Part shown: positions 7,304 through 15,700 of the stretch, one piece after another
How the letters are laid out: every line of letters begins with the position of its first letter
How positions within the stretch are numbered: the first letter of the stretch is position 1
NCBI GenBank assembly: GCA_964549615.1
Contig: CAZJVP010000086.1
Span: 1 to 28,896 of the forward strand
DNA: 28,896 nucleotides
From: CAYVLA01 sp964549615 [NCBI: uncultured Thermococci archaeon]
GTDB lineage: Archaea > CAYQAE01 > CAYVLA01
Direction: 5' to 3'
Notes under the pieces: generated by a model
Told to the model about the DNA's origin: nothing
The model's input: only the letters and a program-made list of their open reading frames with translations
The model's database searches: none
Program-made: the position numbers and the translations under genes

Positions 7304-8602
7304 ATGAGGTTGCTTGCGATCGCGTCCAAGTCCCTGAAGGAGAGGATGAGGAACCGCAACGTCCTTGGTATACAGCTGGCCTTCCCGGCCGTCTTCATGC
7401 TCGTCTTCGGCATAGCGTTTAGCCTCGGCGGCCTCGGCAAGAACCAGCCCTACGACGTACTGATCATCAACGAGGACCGCGGGACCTTCCTCGACCACGC
7501 GGGCACCAACTTCAGCTACGGCGAGGATCTCACCGGCCTGATCCGGGGCGTTACCTTCGAAAACAGCACCCTTCCAATGTTCAAGCTCAGCAACGGCACC
7601 AAAGAGGAGTCCAGGGACATGCTTATGGATCGGAAGGTTGCCTGCGTGGTCGTCATCCCCCCGGAGTTCTCCGAGGCAATGGAGGCTTTAGCCAACGCTA
7701 CGATCCGCAGGGCCCTCACCTCCCTAGTGGGCGAGGGCGTCGTGCCGGCTTCGGAAGCGATCCTGCCGGTAAAGGGCCAGGTCGATGCCACGGTAAGGAT
7801 CGAGGGCGACTTCGGGTATATGGCCTTCGGCGCAGCCCAGGCCCTCTTGCGCGGCATCTTGGACGCCTACATCCGAGGCGTGCAAGCTCAAGCGATCGAG
7901 TCGGCATTGCGGTATTTCCCCGACGTGCCCGGCCCGGACGACCCGCAGGACCACGTGTTCACCGAGGTGGTGAGCGTGTCGGGCACAAAGATGTCGACGG
8001 CCTTCGACTACTTCGCCCCCGGCATAATGATCTTCGGGCTCCTTCTCGGGGTCATGTCCGTCGCCGAGTCGCTCGCCAAGGAGGTCGAGGAGAAGACGCT
8101 CTCGCGACTGAAGATCTCGCTCATGACCTCTTTCGATTACCTTGCAGGCTCGCTTCTTTCGTGGACGCTGTTCGGAGCATTTCAGGTCTTCATGCTGTTC
8201 GCGGTGGCGGTGGCCATCGGGTTCAACTGGGTTGGCGGCCTGGGAAGCCTGTCGGTCGCAATATTCATCGGGTGCCTCGTGGCGATCTCGAGCGTCGCGC
8301 TGGGGATGCTGATAGCCGGCTTTGCCAAGAACCAGGAGCAGGCCTCGAGCCTGGCAACCCTGATAGCAGTGCCCATGAGCTTCGTGGTCGGGGTTTTCAT
8401 CGCGTTCCCGCCCGGCCTTTTCACCGAGCTGACTGGGCTTCTCCCGTGGCGCCAGGGCTTGGTGGGGCTATTGCAATCGTTGACCTATGGGGCCAAATTT
8501 GGCAAGGTCTTGCCAAACATCGTCGCCATTGGAGTCGAGACTGCCGTCCTGTTCGCGGTGGGCCTCTTCGTTTTCTCGAGGAAGAAGATGCAGGCCGAGT
8601 GA
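7304..8602 (+). CDS. ABC-2 type transporter, permease subunit
   Basis: A membrane subunit of 432 residues that pairs with the ATPase immediately upstream. It has one N-terminal transmembrane helix (about 24-45, GIQLAFPAVFMLVFGIAFSL), a large outward-facing domain of about 180 residues, then a membrane block from about residue 235 with five helices (for example FDYFAPGIMIFGLLLGVMS and TAVLFAVGLFVFSRKK at the end). The EVEEKTLSRLKISLMT segment after the second helix is the ABC-2 coupling region. This is the layout of the ABC2_membrane_3/DrrB-like class. The A/G-rich end of the ATPase gene supplies the ribosome site. It is followed by a convergent toxin locus about 100 bases on. Confidence 0.92.
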   Translation: MRLLAIASKSLKERMRNRNVLGIQLAFPAVFMLVFGIAFSLGGLGKNQPYDVLIINEDRGTFLDHAGTNFSYGEDLTGLIRGVTFENSTLPMFKLSNGTKEESRDMLMDRKVACVVVIPPEFSEAMEALANATIRRALTSLVGEGVVPASEAILPVKGQVDATVRIEGDFGYMAFGAAQALLRGILDAYIRGVQAQAIESALRYFPDVPGPDDPQDHVFTEVVSVSGTKMSTAFDYFAPGIMIFGLLLGVMSVAESLAKEVEEKTLSRLKISLMTSFDYLAGSLLSWTLFGAFQVFMLFAVAVAIGFNWVGGLGSLSVAIFIGCLVAISSVALGMLIAGFAKNQEQASSLATLIAVPMSFVVGVFIAFPPGLFTELTGLLPWRQGLVGLLQSLTYGAKFGKVLPNIVAIGVETAVLFAVGLFVFSRKKMQAE

Positions 8603-8701
8603 GGTCGGTCACGAAAAGCAAGCGTAAGCTCCTATCCGTCAAGAGACCATGTGCCAAACTTCCGCCCCGAAGCAAGCTCACTGGCGGCAAGACGCGGGCC
8701 T

Positions 8702-9057
8702 AGAGCAGATCTTCCGCGGTCTTGCGGTGTATCCAGTCGACCGAGTCGAAGTGGGCGTCGTAGGAGACTATGGTGTCCCACGACAGTGCCCTCAGTGCCT
8801 GGACGGCCAAAGCGTCATCGAAATCGAGGCCATAGTCCCTCATGGCCATGGTTGCCTTTATCCTGTCGTCGAAAGATGGATATCTCCCTCCAGCCCTTCC
8901 CGTAGCTCTCCATGACGAGTACGATCGAGTCGACATGAAAGTCGGTCACCCCCGCGTCGATCTTGCCGTCTCTCGGTCTTTCGAGGATGGTCTTGCACGC
9001 CCATCCGTGTTCCTGAGCCAGGGCCGCTTCCAGGAAGATGTTGGCGTCAAGGAGCAT
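8702..9057 (-). pseudogene. VapC-like PIN toxin, inactivated by frameshift/deletion
   Basis: PIN-domain toxins are Mg-dependent ribonucleases. From ATG 9057 the first frame reads MLLDANIFLEAALAQEHGWA, then AGVTDFHVDSIVLVMESYGK up to about 8880, where the reading moves to a second frame. That frame continues SFDDRIKATMAMRDYGLDFD, DALAVQALRALSWDTIVSYD and AHFDSVDWIHRK, ending at about 8702. Acidic motifs appear on both sides (LDAN; DFDDAL; SYDAHFD), so both halves are real PIN sequence. Joined, they give about 118 codons, shorter than the 130-145 usual for the family, and the central helical stretch is mostly missing. That points to a deletion not divisible by three more than a single-base reading error. 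The start overlaps the antitoxin end by 11 bases, the normal TA arrangement. Confidence 0.8.
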
Positions 9058-9337
9058 TCCGATACCCCGAGGCCTTTCTGGTCCTCATCTCTTTGGCCTC
9101 GTGTTGGAGGTCCACGCCGCTTGCTCGTTGGCCGGACAGGCAGCCGTAGATGGCGCCCACAGGGTCTCCCACCAGGTCAACGAGATCCGCCACCTCCCTG
9201 ACCCTTGCAGTCCATTCTGACAACGCCTTCTCGGAGGCAATGCTCAGTGAGCCCTTACCATAGCCATACAGCTTCATGGCGGCTTCTCTGAACTTCTGTT
9301 CCACCTCGTCGGAGACGTAGACCTTAATGCGTCCCAT
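9047..9337 (-). CDS. VapB-type antitoxin
   Basis: A 96-residue protein expected to bind and neutralise the adjacent PIN toxin and to repress the operon. The N-terminus (GRIKVYVSDEVEQKFREAAM, then YGYGKGSLSIASEKALSEW) is the strand-helix-helix of ribbon-helix-helix antitoxins found beside archaeal PIN toxins. The C-terminal half (DLVGDPVGAIYGCLSG, then VDLQHEAKEMRTRKASG) would be the toxin-binding tail. The frame is intact although the toxin is broken, which is common because an antitoxin without its toxin is harmless. The start ATG 9337 is preceded by AT-rich GATATGAA at about 9371-9378 on this strand. Confidence 0.8.
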   Translation of the reverse strand: MGRIKVYVSDEVEQKFREAAMKLYGYGKGSLSIASEKALSEWTARVREVADLVDLVGDPVGAIYGCLSGQRASGVDLQHEAKEMRTRKASGYRNAP

Positions 9338-9721
9338 ACGCGATTCCTTGGGTCTTAAGGCACAAAGGAATTCATATCTCTTGCTGAGATTGAGGCCGGC
9401 TCACGGATCAGATCGCCGGGACTCCGCTTTGGTGGCCTCACGGCGCCCTGCCACGCAGACGGGGCGATCGTGTTACGCTGGGGCGCCAGGGTCAATACTC
9501 GTTTCAAGCACTGGGTGTCAATGCTGGTTCTGGCGTCCTTGACGGGCGAATCGTCATCTGCGTGCCTTTTCCTTTTGAGGAGTGCCCGATAGCACAGCCG
9601 CCTTGCAGCGAACTCGGGCCGCTTCGCCCTCGCGCCATATGGGTCTTCGCTCGACGCCTGCCTATTCGCGTGCCCGCGTTGGCCTCGGACCGGTTGATCT
9701 CGCCAACTGGCCTTCGCTCGC
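9338..9721. other. Intergenic stretch, 384 bases, no gene seen
   Basis: It lies between the antitoxin start and the end of the PfkB kinase gene. It holds the AT-rich antitoxin promoter near its left edge. Open frames on both strands are short, basic and without family features. No tRNA cloverleaf or strong hairpin was seen. Confidence 0.4.
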
Positions 9722-10651
9722 TCATGATGCCTGGCGCATGAACCGCTCCACCTTGCCGAGGGTGGGAAACGATCGATCCCTGCGCTGGATGTGTACCTCC
9801 GCGGCAGCGACGGCGAAGTCGGCGACCTTCTGCAGGTCCCAGCCCTTGGTTAGGCCGTAGACGAAGGCCGCGTTGTACACGTCGCCCGTGCCGGTGGGGT
9901 TCACGACCTGCACGTCGTGGGGCCTTGCCCTGATGACCTCCTTGCCGGTCACGACCGCGGACCCAGCCTTGCCGAGGTGAAGAGCGACCATCTCCGGCCC
10001 CGCCTTAAGCAGCTCCCTTGCCCCCTGGAGGGGGTCGGCCTTGCCGGTGAGCTTCTCGACCTCGTCCTTGTTCGCGAAGAACACGTCGGTCTGGCCCAAG
10101 GCGACGAAAACCGACCTCACCCTATCCCGGGTCCAGCCCCGGTAGTCCCAGCCGACATCAAGCGAGGTCTGCGCGCCGTGTTCCCTGGCCCTGCGCAGGA
10201 CCTCAGCGGTCGGCCGGCCGAGCATCCGGTCCGCCCACCAGTATCCCGAGCGATGGACGTGCTCGGCCCCTTCGACGAGGGACAGGTCAAGGTCATCAAG
10301 ACGAAGCTCCCTGTTGGAGCCCAGCGTGGCCAGATAGGCACGTTTGCCGTCCTGGAAGGAGAAGGCGAGGGTGATGCCGCAGGTCATGCCCTTCTTCCTC
10401 TTGACCTTGACCTCGACTCCGTGCTGCTGCATTTCCGAGATCAGCCAGTCGCTCATGGCATCGTCGCCAAGCAGGCCCATGAACCTGGTGGGCAGGCCGA
10501 GGGTCGCCGTCGCCGCGGCGAAGTTCGCGGCGCATCCGCCAACCATCAGGACGTAGTAGTCGATTATGGTGGATGCTTCCTTGCGCGGGAAGTCGGCCAG
10601 GGGCTGGCTTATGAGGTCTATGTTGAGATCCCCGACGCTCACGATCTTCAT
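9722..10651 (-). CDS. PfkB-family carbohydrate kinase
   Basis: A cytosolic ATP-dependent sugar kinase of 309 residues, the usual ribokinase-fold length. The N-terminus MKIVSVGDLNIDLISQPL is the substrate-binding strand; VGGCAANFAAATATLGLP is PfkB signature 1; NPTGTGDVYNAAFVYGLTKG is signature 2, with the catalytic base Asp257. The usual residue pair before TGxGD is DT/DS, here NP. Substrate cannot be assigned; with mannonate dehydratase in the window, 2-keto-3-deoxygluconate is a reasonable guess, and ribose, fructose or a nucleoside are alternatives. It is a single gene on its strand, with a TATA-like box 39 bases ahead of ATG 10651. Confidence 0.92.
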   Translation of the reverse strand: MKIVSVGDLNIDLISQPLADFPRKEASTIIDYYVLMVGGCAANFAAATATLGLPTRFMGLLGDDAMSDWLISEMQQHGVEVKVKRKKGMTCGITLAFSFQDGKRAYLATLGSNRELRLDDLDLSLVEGAEHVHRSGYWWADRMLGRPTAEVLRRAREHGAQTSLDVGWDYRGWTRDRVRSVFVALGQTDVFFANKDEVEKLTGKADPLQGARELLKAGPEMVALHLGKAGSAVVTGKEVIRARPHDVQVVNPTGTGDVYNAAFVYGLTKGWDLQKVADFAVAAAEVHIQRRDRSFPTLGKVERFMRQAS

Positions 10652-10685
10652 GGTCTTGCCCGGATCGCTTCCACTCTACGCAGGG

Positions 10686-10694
10686 ACTTAAATT
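10686..10694 (-). promoter_or_regulatory. TATA-like box for PfkB kinase gene
   Basis: It reads AATTTAAGT on the minus strand and is centred about 39 bases before ATG 10651. Confidence 0.4.
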
Positions 10695-10771
10695 GATCGG
10701 TTCCGAGCCGCGATGTTGAGGACATGGCGAGGCGAAGATCTTAAGGCGGCGGAGCGTCTACGTGATCCCTT

Positions 10772-10999
10772 TCATTGCCGGTCCCGCAGGAACACTGTGG
10801 TAGGGCCGGTTGAACCTTGAGCCGACATGCACGTGCCCTGCTGGCGAATCTGCGGGCAGGTGGGGTCACCGACCTGCTTAGCATTCGCGTTGGTCTTGCG
10901 CGGGCGCGGAATCCGCCTCAGGGTAGCTAGGAATGAGCCCGCGAGCAGTACTCCAAGAACGGATGCCAAGTTCAGGACGGCACGTTTCAAACTTGTCAT
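10772..10999 (-). CDS. Small membrane protein with two Cys
   Basis: 75 residues. One hydrophobic segment at about 8-27 (LNLASVLGVLLAGSFLATL) is followed by a basic stretch (RRIPRPRKTNANAK), then a tail with two Cys seven residues apart (DPTCPQIRQQGTCMS). The ATG at 10999 overlaps the stop of the ribbon-helix-helix gene in an ATGA, so translation is coupled. The protein could be a single-pass membrane partner, and the Cys could bind metal or form a disulfide. No family is recognised. The coupling, a plausible helix and the positive-inside charge support it, but it could be a chance frame. Confidence 0.45.
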   Translation of the reverse strand: MTSLKRAVLNLASVLGVLLAGSFLATLRRIPRPRKTNANAKQVGDPTCPQIRQQGTCMSAQGSTGPTTVFLRDRQ

Positions 11000-11544
11000 T
11001 TGTCGGCGCTCCCTTGGCGCGTTTCGGTGATCGTTGTGTCCGATGCCACTATGAGGGCGGAGAATCGAGTGACCTTCCTGTGTGATCTGAGTTTCGACGG
11101 CCGATGACCCGGCTTTCCATCAGCACCTCTTCGTGGTGCCTCGGCCGGCCCGTTGGTCGAAGCGCGATGTCGGCCGACAGCTTCCATGATCTTGAGGCCC
11201 GGGTCCTTCCGCGCTCGAGCCAGGGAGTCCGCTGAGCCAGTTTCGCTCGTGGGTTCGCCGAGATCTGGGTGATCCGGGGTGAACCATTGGTACACCTTCT
11301 CCTCCAAGTAGAAGTCGACGGCATCCCAGAGGAGGCTTTCGACCGAGAAGCCGGTTCGGCGGTTCGCTTCGCGAAGCTTGGCCAGAATGCTGGCGGGCAG
11401 CCTCACCCAGGTCGAGGTAGCAGGCTCACCAGGGCAGTTAGGTTGGAGGGCCGAGGGATCTGAAGCGGGGCCGTTTTCGGTTTGGCTTTCTGCCATCTCG
11501 AAGATGGCGCGTGCGAGCGATTCCGTGATCGTCCTGCGGGCCAT
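10996..11544 (-). CDS. Ribbon-helix-helix-like protein of unknown role
   Basis: 182 residues from ATG 11544. The central part, about 43-90 (TSTWVRLPASILAKLREANR, then TGFSVESLLWDAVDFYLEEK), has a strand followed by two helices as in Arc/MetJ-type DNA-binding proteins. Low-complexity polar sequence lies on both sides, and the C-terminal third is rich in Arg, Lys and Ser (RRGADGKPGHRPSKLRSHRK). It is probably a DNA-binding regulator and is translationally coupled to the small membrane protein 10772-10999. It does not look like a standard TA pair: no PIN or other toxin follows. Composition outside the central part makes the exact start uncertain. Confidence 0.6.
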   Translation of the reverse strand: MARRTITESLARAIFEMAESQTENGPASDPSALQPNCPGEPATSTWVRLPASILAKLREANRRTGFSVESLLWDAVDFYLEEKVYQWFTPDHPDLGEPTSETGSADSLARARKDPGLKIMEAVGRHRASTNGPAEAPRRGADGKPGHRPSKLRSHRKVTRFSALIVASDTTITETRQGSADK

Positions 11545-11874
11545 TTTCCTAACCTCTCTTCATATGCGGCCTTGGTAGGGCTGGAACTGTAGTTGATGGT
11601 TGCCTGGTACAAGGTGGAACCGTTCGTTCCACTTGCGCAAGGCGGCTTGAAAAAGCCGGGCAGGTTGGGTCCGATCGCGCTCAACGAACACAACTGCGAT
11701 CTCGCGAAGGGGCAGCCTAGCACTCAGTGGTGGCAATACCCATTGCGAACCATGAACCTGGCTGGAACCACCACCTCCATACCCTGGCAGGGCTTCGCGA
11801 AGGGGATCTAGGTCTGGAACCATTCCCGAAGTATTCCCTCGGGATGAGCCATGGGTAGGGCAGTGGGCAAAAAA
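11545..11874. other. Intergenic stretch between divergent genes
   Basis: About 330 bases between the ribbon-helix-helix gene (-) and the TIM-barrel gene (+). GCATATGAAG just upstream of ATG 11544 on the minus strand may be part of that gene's promoter. Remaining frames have no recognisable domain. Confidence 0.35.
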
Positions 11875-11883
11875 CATATTATA
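11875..11883 (+). promoter_or_regulatory. TATA box for TIM-barrel gene; decides start
   Basis: CATATTATA follows a run of A's. It lies inside the longest open frame (from 11851) and about 44 bases ahead of ATG 11923, which argues that the protein starts at 11923 and not at 11851. Confidence 0.55.
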
Positions 11884-11922
11884 GGCCTTTCCGACGCTGG
11901 GCGGGCTGGGAAGTGTCGTTGG

Positions 11923-12675
11923 ATGCCCCTAGGAATAAGCTCGTGGAGCCTTCACAGGAACCTTGGGGCAGGCCGGCTGTCGATACTCGACTTTCCATAT
12001 AGGGCGAAAGCCCTCGGCTTTGAGGACATCGAGGTGCTCACAGCCCATCTCGACGGGAATGCCATGATATTGAAGGAAAGGTGCAAGGACGCCGGCATAG
12101 CTTGGAACTGCGTCTCGGTCGAAAACAACTTCGCCCTACTGGACGAGTGGTCCAGGAATGAGCAGGTACGGATCGTCAAGTCGGCCGTTGATCTTGCCTG
12201 CGCCGTCGGTGCCAAGATCGTGAGGGCCTTCTTCGGCAGCGTGGTGGGTGAGCCTCCGGTGGGGCTCAAGTACCTCACGCTTGAGTGCCTGAAGGAGGTG
12301 GCCCGTTACGCCAAGGAGAAGGGAATAATCATCGCGATGCAGAACCACGGCAACTACTGCAACACCGCGGACGAGATCCTGGAGATGATAGAGGCGGTGC
12401 GAAGCGAGAACCTGCGCGTTTGCCCTGATACGGGGAGCTTCCGCGGGAACGTGTATTCCGAGCTGCAGAAGCTGGCTCCTCTGGCGGTGCACATGCATGC
12501 CAAGACGTACGCCTTCAACGAGAAGGGCGACGAGACCACCCTCAACTACCGGCGAATCTTCAGGATCTTCAAGGATGCGGGCTTCGAGGGCACCTACTCG
12601 CTTGAGTACGAGGGGGAGGCCGACGAGTGGGAGGGGATAGAGAAAAGCCTTGCCCTCTTCAGGCGCTACATCTAG
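11923..12675 (+). CDS. Xylose-isomerase-like TIM barrel (sugar isomerase/epimerase)
   Basis: 250 residues from ATG 11923 (MPLGISSWSLHRNLG), the AP-endonuclease-2/IolE-type fold. Members isomerise or epimerise sugars, keto-acids or inositols with a bound divalent metal. Strand motifs are visible in order: GFEDIEVLTAHLDG; GAKIVRAFFGS; IIIAMQNHGN; NLRVCPDTGSF; LAVHMHAKTYAF; YSLEYEGE. Likely metal-site residues are Asp169, His190/His192 and Glu228. The position that usually carries Glu in ENHG is Gln140 here (MQNHG), a possible change at the metal site. The gene is alone between its own TATA box and the next gene's. Substrate unknown; a role in sugar or uronate metabolism is inferred from family and neighbourhood. 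Confidence 0.82.
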   Translation: MPLGISSWSLHRNLGAGRLSILDFPYRAKALGFEDIEVLTAHLDGNAMILKERCKDAGIAWNCVSVENNFALLDEWSRNEQVRIVKSAVDLACAVGAKIVRAFFGSVVGEPPVGLKYLTLECLKEVARYAKEKGIIIAMQNHGNYCNTADEILEMIEAVRSENLRVCPDTGSFRGNVYSELQKLAPLAVHMHAKTYAFNEKGDETTLNYRRIFRIFKDAGFEGTYSLEYEGEADEWEGIEKSLALFRRYI

Positions 12676-12713
12676 CCTTCTCGTGCAAGTCACACCCGGC
12701 GGGGTGGAAGAAC

Positions 12714-12724
12714 AGTTTATATCC
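12714..12724 (+). promoter_or_regulatory. TATA box for Dna2-like gene
   Basis: AGTTTATATCC lies 50 bases before the TTG start at 12769, with GGAGG at 12756-12760 in a short leader. Confidence 0.55.
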
Positions 12725-12768
12725 GCGGCGGGCCCGCCTGCGGCCGGCCGTCCACGGAGGACGCCATC

Positions 12769-15700
12769 TTGTTCGGCGTCGTAGGAACCGTTGAGAGGGT
12801 GGAAAGAAGGACCGGGAGCCAGGGCCAGTATGCCCGCCTCAAGGTTGCGCTGGAGGGGGGTGAGGAGCGGTCGGTCTTCTTTGCCTCCACGGACGAGCCG
12901 GAAGAACGAGGGATGCCCTGCCTGCTGCAGTTCATCGAGAGGGGCATCGTCAGGGAAGGGACCCATCTCCTTTTCCACAAGCCGCCCGAGGAGAATGAGT
13001 GGTTCAGGTGGCATGGCTACAAGGACCGTCAGGGCCTTTGGAGGAAGGGTCCGGGCGTTACCGTGGACGTTGACAGGTTGGTGCCCGTCTACGAGGCGAT
13101 CCCTTACTGCAGGCTGAGGGGTTTCGTGACCGGGCGTCTCGGAGTGGAGGAGGTGACGGCCGAAACCAGCGTCATGGGCATAGTACGCCACCGGATACTC
13201 CAGAGGCACTGGAGGCTGCTCTGGGGAGAGCTCTCGGCCGGGCGGTCCCCTGCGGAGGCGCTGCGCGTCGCAAGGGCGGGAACGGAGGATCTCATCGATG
13301 TGCTTTCCAGGGAACTGGGCATCCCTGATATCGCCACCGAGGCAGGCACGACGCTCTCCACGTGCGAGGAGATCTCCAACGAGATAATGGCGTGGGCTGG
13401 GCCGCACGGCTACTTCTGCTCCGAGTACAACGTCCTAAGCCACAGGTTCGGCCTGGTCGGTAGGGCCGATTTCGTGGGGCTGAGGCGGGGGAAGAGGAGC
13501 GAGGGCCGGGTGATAGAGTACAAGATAACGGATCAAACCGCCATCTACGAGCGCAGGGATGGCTGGGGGGCGAGCAGGGCGTTGCTCCAGGCAGCTACCT
13601 ATGCCGAGATGCTCAGGGAGGCACTTAGGGTTCCCGACGCCGGTGCCGAGGTATGGGTTTTCGACAAGTGGACAGGGGGGATGGCGCACAGGCATGGATG
13701 CGATGTGGCCGAACTTACCAGCCAGCTTCAGCGCTCGCTCTGGGGACGAGATGAGTACCTGTACTCGATCAGCTCGCCCGTGCCGGACATGGAAGACTTC
13801 GGCAAGAAGAAATGTGCATCCTGCGGCTTCAGGGACGTATGCAGGAGGCTTGCCGGGTATCGGCCGGACGGCTTCCTGTCAAGGATTCGGGATGCGCTGG
13901 ACCTGGAGGCGGAGGCCGGGTGGCGGAGCTTCCGCGCCGGGCCCACGGACAGCCTCTTGGAGGAAGGCATAGTCGTGCCCGCAAGCGACATTCTGGCATA
14001 CAGCGAGGATGCCCTCGTGGTGAGGCTGAGGGACTGGGAGAAGGATCTATCCGTCACGCCAGGCTCCTTCGTGAGGCTGTCGCCCGTCGAGGCAAGTCAC
14101 GGATGGGGATTCGGCGTTGTGCGGAGCATCCAGCCGGACGCCATGAAGATCGCGCTGCGGGATCCTCTGACTCCGCCCCTTCTGTCAGATGGGAAGCTGA
14201 GGTTGGATTTCTCCGTGCCTTTGGACTTCTCCGGCCGCGCCAAGATGGCGATCACGGCAATTGAGGTCCCGGGACTTTTGACCGACGACGATGAGGTCAG
14301 GGGCCATCTTGAGGAGCTGAGGCGGGCCGTGGAGGACGCATCGTCCGTGAAGTCATGCAGCGTCGAGGCAGGTTTCGTGGATCTGAACGAGTCCCAACAG
14401 AGAGCGGCACGGATGATCATGGCATCCAAGCTGACCGTCGTCCATGGGCCCTTCGGATCCGGCAAGACGACCGTGATCGCCAGGTCATCCGTGGAGCTAG
14501 CCAAGCAAGGGAAAAAGGTCCTCGTCACCAGCTACACCAACAACTCCGTCGATAACGCTTTGCAGATGATTCGGGACCTCTCTCGAAGTGAGGGCCTTTC
14601 GCTGAAGATCGTCAGGATCGCGACCGGGAACAGGCAGCAGGACCTAGAAGGGATCGAGGTGGTGGACACCCACCACTTCGGCAGGGAGGGGATCTCCCTC
14701 ATGAGGGAGGCAGACATCGTGGGCTCAACGCTCATATCCTGCCTGAGCAACGCGTTCCGGGACGCGTACATGGAGAAGGGCGGCTACGTGAAGCTCCGCC
14801 ATCTGCCTTTCGATGTGGCCATCGTGGACGAGGCCTCCCAGTGCATCCTTCCATATGCCCTGATCCCGTGCCTGATGTCCAAGAGGTGGGTGCTGGTTGG
14901 AGATCACAGGCAGCTTGAACCCTTGGTGTTGGACGCGCGCGCAGCGGACTTCCTCACCAGCTGGTTCGACATGGCCGTCAGGGACCTTGGGGAAGGCGGA
15001 GAGGCCGTCATGCTGGACGTTCAGTACAGGTGTCCGCACGAGGTGGGGAGCTTCCTCTCCCGACATTTCTACGGCTCGAAGCTGAGAAACGACGAGGAGG
15101 CCGAGAACCACGACCACCGCCCTATCGAGGTCGACGCAGCCGCGGCATCGAATCGGATCAATGCCAAGTTTTCGGCGGCGGGCCTTGATATGCAGATGAG
15201 CCCCGGCCAGATTTCGATCCTCGCCAATCCCCGGAACCACCTGATCTTCATCGACACGGCAGGCCGCAGCAGGGAGAGGGGACGGAAGAGCAAGTCAAAC
15301 TCGGGGGAGGCGATAGTTGCCTCGGAGGCCATGGGCATCCTGGGCCAGGCTACGTCGGACATGCTCTTCCTCTCGCCCTACCGCGCCCAGAACAGCCTCG
15401 TCCGCAGGATGGTTGCGGGGGACGTCAGGATGGGCACCATCGACAGCTACCAGGGCAGGCAGGCCGACATAGTGATCCTGAGCCTCGTGAGGAGCAACGC
15501 CAACGGCCTGCTTGGCTTCTTGCGCAACGTGAGGAGGCTGAACGTCGCCATGTCCAGATGCATGAAGAAGCTCGTGGTGATATCGGATTCGGCCACCATA
15601 AGGATGAACAGGGCAGACCTTGACGCCCGCGAGGTGCTCATGGACTACATCCGGACGTCCAAGGAGCTCGGAACGTACATCTGCCTCGCCTCGCAAAGGG

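Noticed and set aside
12136-13407. 423-codon minus-strand open frame
   Set aside because: It runs antisense through the TIM-barrel gene and the front of the Dna2-like gene, has Arg/Pro/Gly/His-skewed composition and no domain; both overlapped genes have clear family motifs.
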